Of a DNA stretch of 64,000 bases, positions 44,809 to 54,147 are shown one piece after another. The position numbers were made by a program, and so were the translations under genes. The stretch spans positions 1 through 64,000 of the forward strand of contig NZ_LFVY01000021.1 of the NCBI RefSeq assembly GCF_001050155.1, read 5' to 3'. Source of the DNA: Nitratireductor soli (GTDB lineage Bacteria; Pseudomonadota; Alphaproteobacteria; Rhizobiales; Rhizobiaceae). How positions within the stretch are numbered: position 1 is the first letter of the stretch; each line of letters starts with the position of its first letter. The notes beneath the pieces were generated by a model. The model ran no database searches. It saw only the letters and a list, made by a program, of their open reading frames with translations, and had not been told where the DNA came from.

Positions 44809-46083
44809 ATGGCTTCCGATCCCATTCTCGAAATCATCTGCGCTTCCTATATCAAAAGCGCCGAAGCTGAATCCTTTAACGGGCTTGTCGCAGCGGCGTT
44901 GTTAAGCATCGATGCCAATCTGGATCGGCTTCGCTCACACCTTGCAAAATTGGTTTCTGACGGCCGCATTTCTTGCGTCTTCTCAAGCCAAGACAGCAAC
45001 ATGCACATCAAGCGGTTTCCCGAACCGCCAGTCGATAAACAGCTGCCGCTTCTTGAGACGGAGCCGCCCAACCGATTCACGCTCTATCCGTCCTCTCGCG
45101 AAATCGAACAGCGACTTGACGTCTCGCGATGGAATGATCGCCCGTTCACGAAGGCGTTGGTTCTGGGCGAAGCGCAACTTGCATTTCGGGCGTTCGACAT
45201 GGCTTCGCTCGAACGCTACAGCAACGATCCTCGCTACCTTGTATACTTCAACGACTACATGGGTAGGCTCTCGATCCGGGACGAGGCGTTCCAAGACGCG
45301 ACTTTTCCCGAGCGCGACAAAGTCTCATTGCAAACATTTGGCCTCGGCTTTCGCGACGAGCTGGTCCCGCATCTGATCGTGTACCTCCGCTATCTCACAA
45401 GTCTCTCACCAGAGCACCAGCAATATTGGATGAGCTATCTAGTTCCTGACGGCGTACGCATGTGCCGACAGTATTTTCAGTCCAGTGTATTGGGCGAATT
45501 CTGGCAAAACCGGTCGATCCGCTACGCAATCGTTGAGGAAATGGACCTCATCAACGAGATGTCGCAGGCGATCTGGGGCACCGCGCTGTTCCGCGAACTT
45601 CCGGTGGATGACGTCCCGATTGGGCTGACGACGTTCTTGCGTCCTACAAGCGAGAATTATGACCGCTTTATCATGGCGCTGGACAAGCTCCTATCGGACA
45701 GTATCAACCTCAAATTTTTCGAAGGGAAAGTTCCTCTCGAAACTGAGACAGTACGCAAGGACGGGAAGATTGAGGTGCAACGCAAAGGTTCGTTGAACCT
45801 TCTCGAAGAATGGCTGCTTGCAGAGATCATCTGGGACGACAAGCAGGCGTTTCGCGCCACTGTCATCGCCCCTCTGCGGAAAGTAAGAAAGGAGCGTCAA
45901 GGACCAGCGCATACCTTCAGCCCCGACAGGTTTTCCGCCGAATATTACGAAACCCGCCGTTCGCTTCTCTGGTCGGTGTTCAATAGCCTCTCCAATATCC
46001 GGCGCACCTTCGGCAGACATCCAAAGGCAGCTCAAATTAAGATCGAAACCTGGCTCGATGAGGAGCGGATTGACGTTTTCTGA
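44809..46083 (+). CDS. Unrecognised 424-residue protein of the defence block
   Basis: ATG 44809 is preferred; an upstream TTG frame to 44746 has no support. No enzymatic motif is evident. The N-terminus (residues ~5-70) is helical and winged-helix-like: AESFNGLVAAALLSIDANLDRLRSHLAKLVSDGRISCVF. The middle is rich in Tyr/Arg/Phe (NDPRYLVYFNDYMGRLSIRDEAF), and the C-terminal end is a long helix (YETRRSLLWSVFNSLSNIRRTFG). It sits between a nuclease-like and an HNH gene inside the repeat-bounded block. It may be a sensor or scaffold, but nothing firmer can be said. Confidence 0.65.
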   Translation: MASDPILEIICASYIKSAEAESFNGLVAAALLSIDANLDRLRSHLAKLVSDGRISCVFSSQDSNMHIKRFPEPPVDKQLPLLETEPPNRFTLYPSSREIEQRLDVSRWNDRPFTKALVLGEAQLAFRAFDMASLERYSNDPRYLVYFNDYMGRLSIRDEAFQDATFPERDKVSLQTFGLGFRDELVPHLIVYLRYLTSLSPEHQQYWMSYLVPDGVRMCRQYFQSSVLGEFWQNRSIRYAIVEEMDLINEMSQAIWGTALFRELPVDDVPIGLTTFLRPTSENYDRFIMALDKLLSDSINLKFFEGKVPLETETVRKDGKIEVQRKGSLNLLEEWLLAEIIWDDKQAFRATVIAPLRKVRKERQGPAHTFSPDRFSAEYYETRRSLLWSVFNSLSNIRRTFGRHPKAAQIKIETWLDEERIDVF

Positions 46084-46241
46084 GCGAGCACCTAGCTCTG
46101 CAGCCCCCAACCTGAGAGCTGGCGTGAGCTTGTTCCCGCGAAGGTGCGCCGTCGACGGCTACCGGTCCACTAAGGGTCGCTGCAGTGTCCATGATAGAGC
46201 GGGTAGTCGCGGCGCGCAAATGACCGCAAGGGTATCAGTCT

Positions 46242-47090
46242 CTACCGCGGTCGTCCCAAGATCACTACATGCGCTGGGCTTCCGAGCGTTGGATATAGGA
46301 CGATCCGGGCGACGAGATAACCTGCCCCTGGTCCATCGAGGGGTTCGCCAATGGCTATTTGGAGCGTATGGGAGTCATCGGCTTCAAACGGACTTTCGTG
46401 CGGAAGATCACCTACGAAGGTCTCGACGTCATCGCGTCTGCAGAGGATGAGGTCTACAAGCAGCGGGTCGAAGGCATCCAAGCCCATTTCGGCGGTGGCA
46501 TAGGCGTGTGCCGTTTTCGCCAGCGACCGCAGGTAGTGCCGACGATTGACTTCACCGACCTTCACTGCCACGTGCTTGGCTCCAGTCTCTTCGGCAACCT
46601 GCTTGACCATGCTCGCCATAGCCTGCCGATCAACGTAGTTCCAAGGTTGGCCAATTGGCGCCGACCCGGTGCCGCTAGGATTCAGGAGCTTGGGGAGAGG
46701 CGACGACCAGAGGCTGATCATCAAGGGCGCCTTTGCCAAAGCGAGTCTGCGCTTGCCGAGATTCCGTATAGGTTGACCCTGTTCGTTGACCTCGACAAAA
46801 TGCATCGGAACCTCGGAAGGTCGATCCTTTCTGTTCCTGGTTGGGGCATCCACCTGCGCCCTGAACACTCCGAGTTGCTTCTTAAGCACCTCTTGCTCGT
46901 ATTTCTGGATGATCCTTTGGCAATCGGAGCAACAAGACTTCTCGAGGACGAGGCTGTTGGCGCCCAATGCGAAGGGTATCACGTGCTCGTCCGTCAACGA
47001 CGCTCCAACGACACCGCAGTAGATACACCTGCCCGGGGAGGGAATCCGGCGACTCCGGCGTTGCTCCAAGTCGAATTCTGTTAGCTTCAT
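46242..47090 (-). CDS. HNH endonuclease-like protein
   Basis: 282 residues from ATG 47090. HNH/zinc core near the N-terminus: PGRCIYCGVVGASLTDEHVIPFALG, then SCCSDCQRIIQKYE, giving two CxxC pairs around the DEHVIP box. The remaining ~200 residues are of unknown fold (FVEVNEQGQPIRNLGKRRL; DLILCRRDDVETFVGDLPHE). Related HNH proteins are common in defence islands. It is convergent with the 44809 gene and divergent from the 47226 gene. Confidence 0.75.
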   Translation of the reverse strand: MKLTEFDLEQRRSRRIPSPGRCIYCGVVGASLTDEHVIPFALGANSLVLEKSCCSDCQRIIQKYEQEVLKKQLGVFRAQVDAPTRNRKDRPSEVPMHFVEVNEQGQPIRNLGKRRLALAKAPLMISLWSSPLPKLLNPSGTGSAPIGQPWNYVDRQAMASMVKQVAEETGAKHVAVKVGEVNRRHYLRSLAKTAHAYATAEMGLDAFDPLLVDLILCRRDDVETFVGDLPHESPFEADDSHTLQIAIGEPLDGPGAGYLVARIVLYPTLGSPAHVVILGRPR

Positions 47091-47225
47091 TGAAACGACA
47101 TCTCCCCTCGTCCGGATGGAGGCAATCACGTTCGCAATCGAGAATTCCGAAGGCTTCTACAAACTGTTCGTGACGGACTCCGGCAAGTTCTGCGCCGACC
47201 CATCATCATCTGAAAGGTTCTGTTG

Positions 47226-48584
47226 ATGCCCGTATTCTCCCGGCGCCGACTCCAGCAGATGCTTGATGACCTTTCAGCTTATCTCGATCAAGAGAAGGCC
47301 TGCGATCTCGTTCAGAGACTCGAATCGAAGAAAGTCGATCAGGCACTGCCGGGTGAAATGGAATTGGCGATATTGTGGGCGATTGCGAACACTGGCGACG
47401 TCGTCGTCGAGCCGGAGTGGTGGGGTGACACCCGGCGGCCGGATGCCGTCTCCGAGACCGTCGTGTGGGGCACGCAAGTTGCTGTTGAGATCGCGGCGGC
47501 CACGGATAACTCAATTTCACCAGAAGAGGCGATGGACCGTGTCGCTCTTTCCATTACCGATTTCTGCAATCGGCTGTCCAAGGGGGTGGGCCACCACCTC
47601 TATTTTCGTTTCGGCGAAACCACAAAACGCATTGAGGGACAAAGCTTTCGACAAGTCTTGGCGCCTTTCGATTTTCAGTTGAATGAAAATCTGGAAAATA
47701 GGTTGAGGGAATGGGTGCGTGAAGATCGATTCAAATCAGAAAAAATAACTCTAAGTGAGCCGGAATTCTTGGTAGAAATGGAATGGAAGAAGTATCGCCA
47801 GATCCGATACCATAACATCTGGACATCCTTGCCGCCGCAGGCCTATTCGCTTGAGGAGAATCCGCTTTTCGCGCTTCTTCGTCGAAAGGCAGATCAGCTT
47901 CGGGCGGCGGCAACAGGAACGGTCCGCATCATCGTCGTCGCTGATGTTGGGTCGACCCTTTTGAACCGCATGGGTAGGATCGGGGAAAATGATCCTGGGT
48001 GCCGAAATTTTTCCGCGCGGCAGATCATTCACCGCTTTGTCCAATTACACAACCGGAAGATCGACGGCGTCGTGGCATTGAGCCCGCGAAAAGAACTGCG
48101 AATGGGGAGTAGCGAACGAAAATGGGTGGCTCGGGGCTTCTATACTGACGCAGGGGAAGATGCGTGTGTGGCGCTCTCGAAAATCCTTGAAGACTTGCCA
48201 CTTCCGCGCTTCGCTGGATATCAGGCAAGGTCGTTATTCCGTCAGGGCTGTTTTTCGCCGAGGGCAAGGGGATGGTATCTGGGAATGAGTATGGAGAGCA
48301 GACTTCGAGATAGGAATGATCCAAGTAGTGGGCGACAGGAAAGCGTGAGAGTTCCTGCACGGATGTTCCTGGATCTTATGGCGGGACGCATTACCGAGGC
48401 GCAATTTCGATACTTCCTCGGTGAAAGAAACGGTGAAAAAAATTTCCCTGCTAGTTGGCTCAACAATGGCCTGACAATCTCAGGCGCGGAGATGGCCCCA
48501 CGTAATCTGGACGAGGAGGATGATCACATCATCCTTCATTTCAGTGATGACCCAGTTGCTCGTCCGCTAACAGCCAAGGGATAG
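47226..48584 (+). CDS. Unrecognised 452-residue protein, possible nuclease
   Basis: ATG 47226 with GAAAGG 8 bp upstream. Residues ~40-95 resemble a restriction-nuclease core: EMELAILWAIANTGDVVVEPEW, then RRPDAVSETVVWGTQVAVEIAA, with candidate Glu, Asp and Glu. The usual Lys is replaced by Ala, as in some EVK/EVT-type variants, so activity is uncertain. The rest is mixed alpha/beta: RIIVVADVGSTLLNRMGR and KIDGVVALSPRKELRM look like a second Rossmann-like domain. Lower GC than the backbone points to horizontal origin. Confidence 0.6.
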   Translation: MPVFSRRRLQQMLDDLSAYLDQEKACDLVQRLESKKVDQALPGEMELAILWAIANTGDVVVEPEWWGDTRRPDAVSETVVWGTQVAVEIAAATDNSISPEEAMDRVALSITDFCNRLSKGVGHHLYFRFGETTKRIEGQSFRQVLAPFDFQLNENLENRLREWVREDRFKSEKITLSEPEFLVEMEWKKYRQIRYHNIWTSLPPQAYSLEENPLFALLRRKADQLRAAATGTVRIIVVADVGSTLLNRMGRIGENDPGCRNFSARQIIHRFVQLHNRKIDGVVALSPRKELRMGSSERKWVARGFYTDAGEDACVALSKILEDLPLPRFAGYQARSLFRQGCFSPRARGWYLGMSMESRLRDRNDPSSGRQESVRVPARMFLDLMAGRITEAQFRYFLGERNGEKNFPASWLNNGLTISGAEMAPRNLDEEDDHIILHFSDDPVARPLTAKG

Positions 48585-48771
48585 ACTTAACAAAGCTGAT
48601 TCCAAGCTGGAAAATCTCATGGACGGTCGAACTTGTACCAAATCCTAAAATTGGATCACCGAATAAACGAAACGATTGATCTTTGCATATCCTATCCGAA
48701 AGCAGACCGTCACCGACATCCCCAAGCAGGTCATGCGGCAAGCATGCCTGCACTGACCGGTTCTCTGGTCC

Positions 48772-49689
48772 TCACAGTTCCAATTTTTCTTCCAATGTTG
48801 CCAGCAGGTCAGCGTGTTTGCGCGGGTTGGACTGCTTCAGGTTGCGAATGTTCTCAAGCTTCCATCTCACGGCGGGCATGTGCTGCAGTGAGGGAAACGG
48901 CAGGAGGCTCCAGTCGGGTTCTCCAGCTTTCAGGCCGATGAGAAATTCCCGCTCCGTGCGTGTCAGGCTCCTGGGCAACTCCTCGAACAGCCAGATGCGG
49001 GTTTCCTCAAGTGCTTCCAGGCCGACTTCATCCCGCGTCATGCCGACAAAGTCATTGCGATAGGTGGCCTCGAGCGGTTGCGGGTTCGGCGTCAGGATTT
49101 CGTTGATGGGGCGATTGTGGGCAGCGACATAGGCGACGAATGTCTGGCGTATGTCGGTGGTCAGCCCTTCGTTCTGCCGCAGCAGCAGGCAATCGAACCA
49201 GTCGCGCGGGTGCTGCCGATCCATCGCGGCGACAAGTTTGCTGCCATAGAGTTCCGCAGGGGCCAGGATCGGCAGCCTGAGGGTGCGCTTGAATTCATCC
49301 GCCGCCGATGCGCAGAGTTCGGCCGGGAGCACGGGCAACAGCGTGCCGCGGCCGACCGGGTTGACCTCCACCTTGACCTCGGAAAGACCCCGGCGCACAA
49401 ACAGCTTGATATCGCCGGTGCCAGTTGATGCCTGCCGCCTGACGGCAAGTCCGCGCCGCTCCAATTCGGTTGCTGCCTGATCCAGTGCCTGAGATATGGC
49501 GCTGAGTGCTTCCTCGCGCGGTCGATCTCCGTGAATGTAGACCACGTCTATATCAACCGAGAGCCGGGGCATGTCGCGATGAAAAAGAATGATGGCCGTG
49601 CCGCCCTTCATGGCGAAATCCCCACCCCGAAAGATGAGCGGCGCGACATCGAGCAGAAGCTGCACGGTCTCGAAATAGCGTTTATCCAC
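48772..49689 (-). CDS. abiEii: AbiEii-family nucleotidyltransferase toxin
   Basis: About 305 residues from GTG 49689, with AGGA 7 bp upstream and only 2 bp after the AbiEi stop. The nucleotidyltransferase core is DFAMKGGTAIILFHRDMPRLSVDIDVVY, the standard KGGTA...R.S.DID pattern, and PAELYGSKLVAAMDRQHPRDWFD is the second conserved box. Toxins of type IV AbiE systems modify tRNA or other targets and block growth after infection. The longer open frame upstream overlaps abiEi and is not needed. Confidence 0.9.
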   Translation of the reverse strand: MDKRYFETVQLLLDVAPLIFRGGDFAMKGGTAIILFHRDMPRLSVDIDVVYIHGDRPREEALSAISQALDQAATELERRGLAVRRQASTGTGDIKLFVRRGLSEVKVEVNPVGRGTLLPVLPAELCASAADEFKRTLRLPILAPAELYGSKLVAAMDRQHPRDWFDCLLLRQNEGLTTDIRQTFVAYVAAHNRPINEILTPNPQPLEATYRNDFVGMTRDEVGLEALEETRIWLFEELPRSLTRTEREFLIGLKAGEPDWSLLPFPSLQHMPAVRWKLENIRNLKQSNPRKHADLLATLEEKLEL

Positions 49690-49691
49690 GG

Positions 49692-50402
49692 TCAGGTCCT
49701 GATCGTGCCGGTTGCGTGGCGCCGTACATAGGGCGTGGCCGATCCGGTGTGGATCCGGGTCATGTCGAGTTCCTCCAAGATGGGGAGGGAGGCCTGTTTG
49801 GCGATGTTCAGGAAAAGCCGCACTGCCTTGACGCTGCGACAGTTTTCCAGAAGCGGCTGCATCAGCATCGCGCGCAGGCCGAAGAGACTTTCGACGAGAT
49901 GGGTAGCCTCTTCCAGCGTTTGATGCTGCGGGACCCCCCACAGCATTTCCAGCACGGCGCGTTCAGGTTCGGCAACCCGCAGACTTGCCATGTCGCGCCA
50001 CGGCGCAACGCCCTGGGCAGGATCGTCAAAAAGGTGACGCTTCCGCACTGTGAGCGGAAAATGCGCCTGTATCCATTCAGGCAGGCGGAACGGGCTTTGC
50101 GCGAAAAGCTCGGTATCGGGGCGATGGGCAAGATTGTGCTGGTAGCCGTGCCAAGCCAACGCGGTCCTGCCGCCGATATGGAAAGTGCCCGATAGGGCCG
50201 CCAGGGAAAGGAGCAGTTCCGGTTCATCTCCGGCGCGCAGGAACCAGCCGTGCCCGAGCCTGATGAGCCAACCCGCCTGAACGTAATGATAGGCCAGTTG
50301 TGCCGACACGCCCTGCTCGGCAAGCCAGGCCGCTGTCAGCGGCTGGCCGGGTCGGGCATGCGTCAGCACTTGTTTCAAAAGACCGTACTTTTCTAAAGGC
50401 AT
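49692..50402 (-). CDS. abiEi: AbiEi-family antitoxin/transcriptional regulator
   Basis: 236 residues. The N-terminal winged helix KYGLLKQVLTHARPGQPLTAAWLAEQGVSAQLAYHYVQAGWLIRLGHG is the AbiEi DNA-binding domain. The C-terminal AbiEi_3/4-like antitoxin domain contains PERAVLEMLWGVPQHQTLEEA. It heads the operon 2 bp before the toxin gene, as in classical abiE, and should repress its own promoter in the AT-rich region above 50402. Confidence 0.9.
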   Translation of the reverse strand: MPLEKYGLLKQVLTHARPGQPLTAAWLAEQGVSAQLAYHYVQAGWLIRLGHGWFLRAGDEPELLLSLAALSGTFHIGGRTALAWHGYQHNLAHRPDTELFAQSPFRLPEWIQAHFPLTVRKRHLFDDPAQGVAPWRDMASLRVAEPERAVLEMLWGVPQHQTLEEATHLVESLFGLRAMLMQPLLENCRSVKAVRLFLNIAKQASLPILEELDMTRIHTGSATPYVRRHATGTIRT

Positions 50403-50581
50403 GCTATATATTTGGGCTGAAGTGCTGCACTGTCAAGATAGCCAGTTTCAGAAATAGTCAAATTTGTAAAGTGAGGCTTTACAATTCCTGTCTCGATGGG
50501 AACAATGAAGCCCTTCCTCCCCCGGCGAGCAGGTCAGCGAAAGTGCACTCGAGAACGTTGGTTTCCAGCTTTACGCAGTAA

Positions 50582-50682
50582 GCACACCTACGCTGCCAGA
50601 GCCCGAGAGAACAATCGGAGCCTGTAGCGTATTTCCGGTAGGTGTGTGGATTGGCGGCAGCTGTCCTCCGCTACCAATCCAT
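50582..50682 (+). repeat. Dispersed repeat, copy B
   Basis: Same direction as copies A and C. It agrees with copy C over about 95 bp with roughly ten differences, including the flank GCAC-CTACGCTGCC. The end carries GGCAGCTG-TCCT-CCGCTACC, a hairpin with two mismatches. It lies in the 620-bp non-coding stretch after abiEi and divides the abiE block from the sulfate block. Confidence 0.78.
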
Positions 50683-50918
50683 CATTGTATATAACTGATT
50701 TTATTGATGAATTTTCGCACCTCTCAGTAAAGATGGCCTGTTGAACATAGGGAAACTGGATCAACTACCTGATTTCGTGCAGAAAATTCTGGCGGGGTTC
50801 AATTCGAACCGCTACCATGTATTCCGAGATCGACACGAGCCCTTCGTGGTTCTCGCTGCTGGTTGGAACCTGGATTGGGGAAGGTTGCCATCCGGGCCGT
50901 AAAGGCTGGGAAACCGCC

Positions 50919-50995
50919 CCGGTCGAGCGTCAGCGATCCCTGTGTCGCGCCAGGGGACAGCGCCCTAACCTGCCGGCCCGACCAGAGCGAAGCCG
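50919..50995 (+). other. Detached copy of the DUF932 leader element
   Basis: Matches 20321-20395 with a 22-bp identical block and several conserved boxes, while the short hairpin between them has changed arms (AGGG / CCCT). No DUF932 gene is attached here. It is either a scar of a second element or an independent copy of a structured RNA. Confidence 0.5.
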
Positions 50996-51024
50996 GCTGG
51001 CAACAATCTCAGCACCTTCCTTCG

Positions 51025-51627
51025 TCAAAGGGTCACCTGCTCCAAGGCGTGCAGTGCCTCCCGATGAACCCGAAAGGGATCAGCGATGATGATCCCGGTT
51101 CCCGCCGTAATGAGATCGAGCGCGGATTGGAAACTTGCCGCTTCATGCGGAAATGATTCGCGATCACACCCCTGCTGGAGCCCGGACTTCGCTTCCATGA
51201 GTTCCACGGTCAGGAACACGTTGATCTGCAGGGCCGAAAGGGGTCCGTGAGCCATTGGCAGGACGACGAGCGGCAACGGCGCTTCGCGCACAGCCCGACC
51301 GTTGCGCCAGAGCAGGTAGTTGCGAGCCCACGCACCCCGGATCATCCAGCCATCTGCCTCCATCTCGGCAGCGCAAGCGGCCACGATGGGATGGACCGGG
51401 GAATGTGGCCGCCAGCGGCTCGTCGACAGGTATGCCAACCATCTCAACCCGAAAGGGACCTCCCTGTCGGGGTTCCGAACCTTCGGTCGGCTGGATGTCT
51501 GGACTTCACTGCTCGCGTGCGCCATAATACGACCTATCAGGTCGAGATAGTAGGGTAAGCTTCCGGTTCTGGCAACCAGCTTTGCTCCTGGGACGTGGGC
51601 CATGGTTGCACGGAAGGCTTTGGCCAA
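51025..51627 (-). CDS. Unrecognised protein upstream of the sulfate operon
   Basis: 200-residue open frame divergent from the rrf2 gene. Visible text such as GLRWLAYLSTSRWRPHSPVHPIVAACAAEME and LPLVVLPMAHGPLSALQINVFLTVELM does not match a family I know. Start codons at 51627 and 51603 are equally possible and neither has a clear ribosome site. The opposite strand also has open frames, so it may not be a real gene. Confidence 0.35.
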   Translation of the reverse strand: MAKAFRATMAHVPGAKLVARTGSLPYYLDLIGRIMAHASSEVQTSSRPKVRNPDREVPFGLRWLAYLSTSRWRPHSPVHPIVAACAAEMEADGWMIRGAWARNYLLWRNGRAVREAPLPLVVLPMAHGPLSALQINVFLTVELMEAKSGLQQGCDRESFPHEAASFQSALDLITAGTGIIIADPFRVHREALHALEQVTL

Positions 51628-51692
51628 CTAGTTTGGGGATCACTGGATCAATTCACGTTCCGCCCGGCCAGGCTCAAGACAACCACGAGACA

Positions 51693-52142
51693 ATGATTTC
51701 ACAGAAGGCAAAGTACGCACTCCGGGCACTGATCGCGCTGGCCCGGTCGCACGGAACGGACAACACTCAACTCATCTCGGATATCGCCGAGCAGCAGCGC
51801 ATTCCCAAGAAGTTCCTCGAGCAGATCCTGCTGGATTTGAAGCATCACGGAATCGTGGTTAGCCGGCGGGGAAAAGCTGGCGGATACATGCTTCTGAAAA
51901 GCCCGGACACGATCACGTTCGGCGAAGTGATGCGCATCGTTGACGGACCGATTGCCCCACTGCCCTGCCTAAGCCGTATGGCTTACCGTCGCTGCGAGGA
52001 TTGCCGGGAGGAGAAGAGCTGCGAGGTCCGCCGCGTCTTTGCCCGCGTTGCGACGGCGACCCGTGAGGTCCTCGATGGCACCACCATCGCCGACTGTATC
52101 AGCGGCGTCGCGAATGATGATGCTCGCGCGCTGACCGCCTAG
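51693..52142 (+). CDS. Rrf2-family regulator with Cys cluster
   Basis: 149 residues from ATG 51693. Rrf2 winged helix: MISQKAKYALRALIALARSH, then IAEQQRIPKKFLEQILLDLKHHGIVVSRRGKAGGYML. Three to four Cys in CLSRMAYRRCEDCREEKSCE can hold an iron-sulfur cluster, as in IscR/RirA/CymR relatives. It precedes the sulfate import operon in the same direction with a dyad between, so it probably senses sulfur or Fe-S status and controls uptake. The open frame upstream to 51582 lacks family sequence. Confidence 0.9.
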   Translation: MISQKAKYALRALIALARSHGTDNTQLISDIAEQQRIPKKFLEQILLDLKHHGIVVSRRGKAGGYMLLKSPDTITFGEVMRIVDGPIAPLPCLSRMAYRRCEDCREEKSCEVRRVFARVATATREVLDGTTIADCISGVANDDARALTA

Positions 52143-52153
52143 GAGAACAGCAT

Positions 52154-52178
52154 TTCCAATTCTGACTTGAAATTGGAA
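52154..52178. promoter_or_regulatory. TTCCAATT / AATTGGAA dyad between rrf2 and the sulfate operon
   Basis: A perfect 8-bp inverted repeat with a 9-bp spacer, 64 bp before the sulfate-binding protein start. It is not followed by a T run, so it is better read as an operator (likely for the Rrf2 protein) than as a terminator. Confidence 0.55.
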
Positions 52179-52241
52179 GATCGCTGCGGTCTAATACACG
52201 ACTAAATCGATAGAGTTTAACTGCTAACTATGGAGATAGCC

Positions 52242-53276
52242 ATGTTGCTCAATCGACGGTCAATGCTCTTCACCGCCATGCTCGCGGCCTCGGCGCAGGT
52301 CGGCGGCCTCGGTTTCGCCTTTGCCGACACGACCCTTCTCAACGTCTCCTACGATCCAACGCGCGAGCTCTACCGCGCGTTCAACGAGGCGTTCGCCGCG
52401 CATTGGAAGGCCGAGACGGGCGAGACGGTCACCATCCGGGCGTCGCATGGCGGCTCGGGCAAGCAGGCGCGCGCTGTGATCGACGGTCTTGATGCCGACG
52501 TTGTCACCCTGGCGCTCGAATCCGACATCGACGCCATCGCCAAGAACACCGGCAAGATCCCCGCCGACTGGCGCGGCCGGCTGGAGAACAACAACGCTCC
52601 CTACACCTCGACCATTGTGTTCCTGGTCCGCAAGGGCAACCCCAAGGGCATCGAGGACTGGGGCGATCTGGTGAAGGACGACGTCCAGGTGATCACGCCG
52701 AACCCCAAGACGTCCGGCGGCGCGCGCTGGAACTATCTCGCCGCCTGGGCGTGGGCCAGCGAGGCGTTCGGCGGCGACGAGGAGAAGATCAAGGGCTACA
52801 TCGCCGATCTCTACAAGCGGGTTCCGGTGCTCGACACGGGTGCGCGCGGATCGCTGACGACGTTTGCCCAGAGGCAGATCGGCGACGTGCTCCTGGCCTG
52901 GGAGAACGAGGCCTACCTTGCCGGCGCCGAGTTCGGCGATGACCAGTTCGACATCGTGGTACCGCCCTCGTCGATCCTCGCCGAACCGCCGGTGGCGCTC
53001 GTCGACGGCAATGTTGATGCCAAGGGGACTCGCGAAGTCGCCCAGGCCTATCTCGAATACCTCTACTCGCAGGAAGGCCAGCGGCTCGCCGCCAAGCACT
53101 TCTACCGTCCGGCCAAGCGCGATCTGGTTCCGGCTGAAGACCTGTCGGCCCTGCCCGACATCGACCTGGTCTCGATAGACGACCCGCTGTTCGGCGGCTG
53201 GGCGAAGGCGCAGCCTTATCACTTCGGCGACGGCGGCGTCTTCGACCAGATCTACCGCCCCGGTTCGTCGAACTGA
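52242..53276 (+). CDS. Sulfate/thiosulfate ABC transporter substrate-binding protein
   Basis: 344 residues from ATG 52242 (GGAG 6 bp upstream; ATG 52230 is in frame but has no such site). The signal peptide [20 protein letters not shown] ends before residue ~30. Sbp/CysP family sequence follows: [63 protein letters not shown]. Periplasmic binding of sulfate. First gene of the import operon, 10 bp before cysT. Sbp and CysP cannot be separated by eye. Confidence 0.93.
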   Translation: MLLNRRSMLFTAMLAASAQVGGLGFAFADTTLLNVSYDPTRELYRAFNEAFAAHWKAETGETVTIRASHGGSGKQARAVIDGLDADVVTLALESDIDAIAKNTGKIPADWRGRLENNNAPYTSTIVFLVRKGNPKGIEDWGDLVKDDVQVITPNPKTSGGARWNYLAAWAWASEAFGGDEEKIKGYIADLYKRVPVLDTGARGSLTTFAQRQIGDVLLAWENEAYLAGAEFGDDQFDIVVPPSSILAEPPVALVDGNVDAKGTREVAQAYLEYLYSQEGQRLAAKHFYRPAKRDLVPAEDLSALPDIDLVSIDDPLFGGWAKAQPYHFGDGGVFDQIYRPGSSN

Positions 53277-53286
53277 GGACGGCGAG

Positions 53287-54147
53287 ATGAGCACCCTCGT
53301 CGCGGCGCAGGGGTGGCGGTTCAGGAAACCGAGCGTCATTCCCGGCTTCGGGCTGACGCTCGGCTTCACGATCGCCTATCTCACGCTGATCATTCTCGTC
53401 CCGCTGTCCGGCGTCGCCTGGCGCACGACAGAACTCGGTTGGACCGAGTTCTGGGCAATCGCAACCGACGAACGCACGCTCAAGGCGCTGAGGATTTCCT
53501 TCGGCACCTCACTGATCGCAGCAACGATCAACGTGGTGTTCGGCACGCTCGTAGCCTGGGTGCTGGTGCGCTATCGTTTTCCGGGTCGGCGCATCGTCGA
53601 TGCCGCTGTGGACCTGCCCTTCGCCCTGCCCACGGCGGTAGCAGGCATCGCGCTTGCCTCGATCTATGCGCCGAATGGCTGGATCGGCCAGCTTCTCGCT
53701 CCCTTCGGCATCAAGGCGGCGTTCACGCCGCTCGGCATCGTCATCGCACTGGTCTTCATCGGGCTGCCCTTTGTGGTGCGCACCGTGCAGCCGGTGATGG
53801 AGGAGATCGACAACGAGGTGGAGGAAGCTGCCGCCACGCTGGGCGCCAACCGCTTCCAGACGATCCAACGCGTCATCCTTCCGGGTCTCGCCCCTGCGGT
53901 CCTGACGGGCTTCGCGCTCGCCTTCGCGCGTGCGGTCGGCGAATACGGTTCGGTGATCTTCATCGCCGGCAACATTCCCTACGTGTCGGAGATCGCGCCG
54001 CTTCTGATCGTCATCCGGTTGGAGGAGTTCAACTATGCGGGCGCGACGGCGATCGCGGCGATCATGCTGATCATCTCGTTTGCCATGCTGTTCGCCATCA
54101 ACCTGATCCAGGCATGGAGCCGCAGGAGGTATGGCTATGGCGGTTGA
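53287..54147 (+). CDS. cysT: Sulfate ABC transporter permease CysT
   Basis: 286 residues, six predicted membrane helices. Family text: [29 protein letters not shown] at the start, [26 protein letters not shown], and the EAA loop [23 protein letters not shown]. Forms the channel with CysW in the inner membrane. The 3' end overlaps cysW by 11 bp. Confidence 0.93.
   Translation: MSTLVAAQGWRFRKPSVIPGFGLTLGFTIAYLTLIILVPLSGVAWRTTELGWTEFWAIATDERTLKALRISFGTSLIAATINVVFGTLVAWVLVRYRFPGRRIVDAAVDLPFALPTAVAGIALASIYAPNGWIGQLLAPFGIKAAFTPLGIVIALVFIGLPFVVRTVQPVMEEIDNEVEEAAATLGANRFQTIQRVILPGLAPAVLTGFALAFARAVGEYGSVIFIAGNIPYVSEIAPLLIVIRLEEFNYAGATAIAAIMLIISFAMLFAINLIQAWSRRRYGYGG

Noticed and set aside
50403..51024. 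Insertion sequence carrying repeat copy B
   Set aside because: No transposase frame and no terminal inverted repeats with target duplication are visible around copies A, B or C, so I list them as repeats only.
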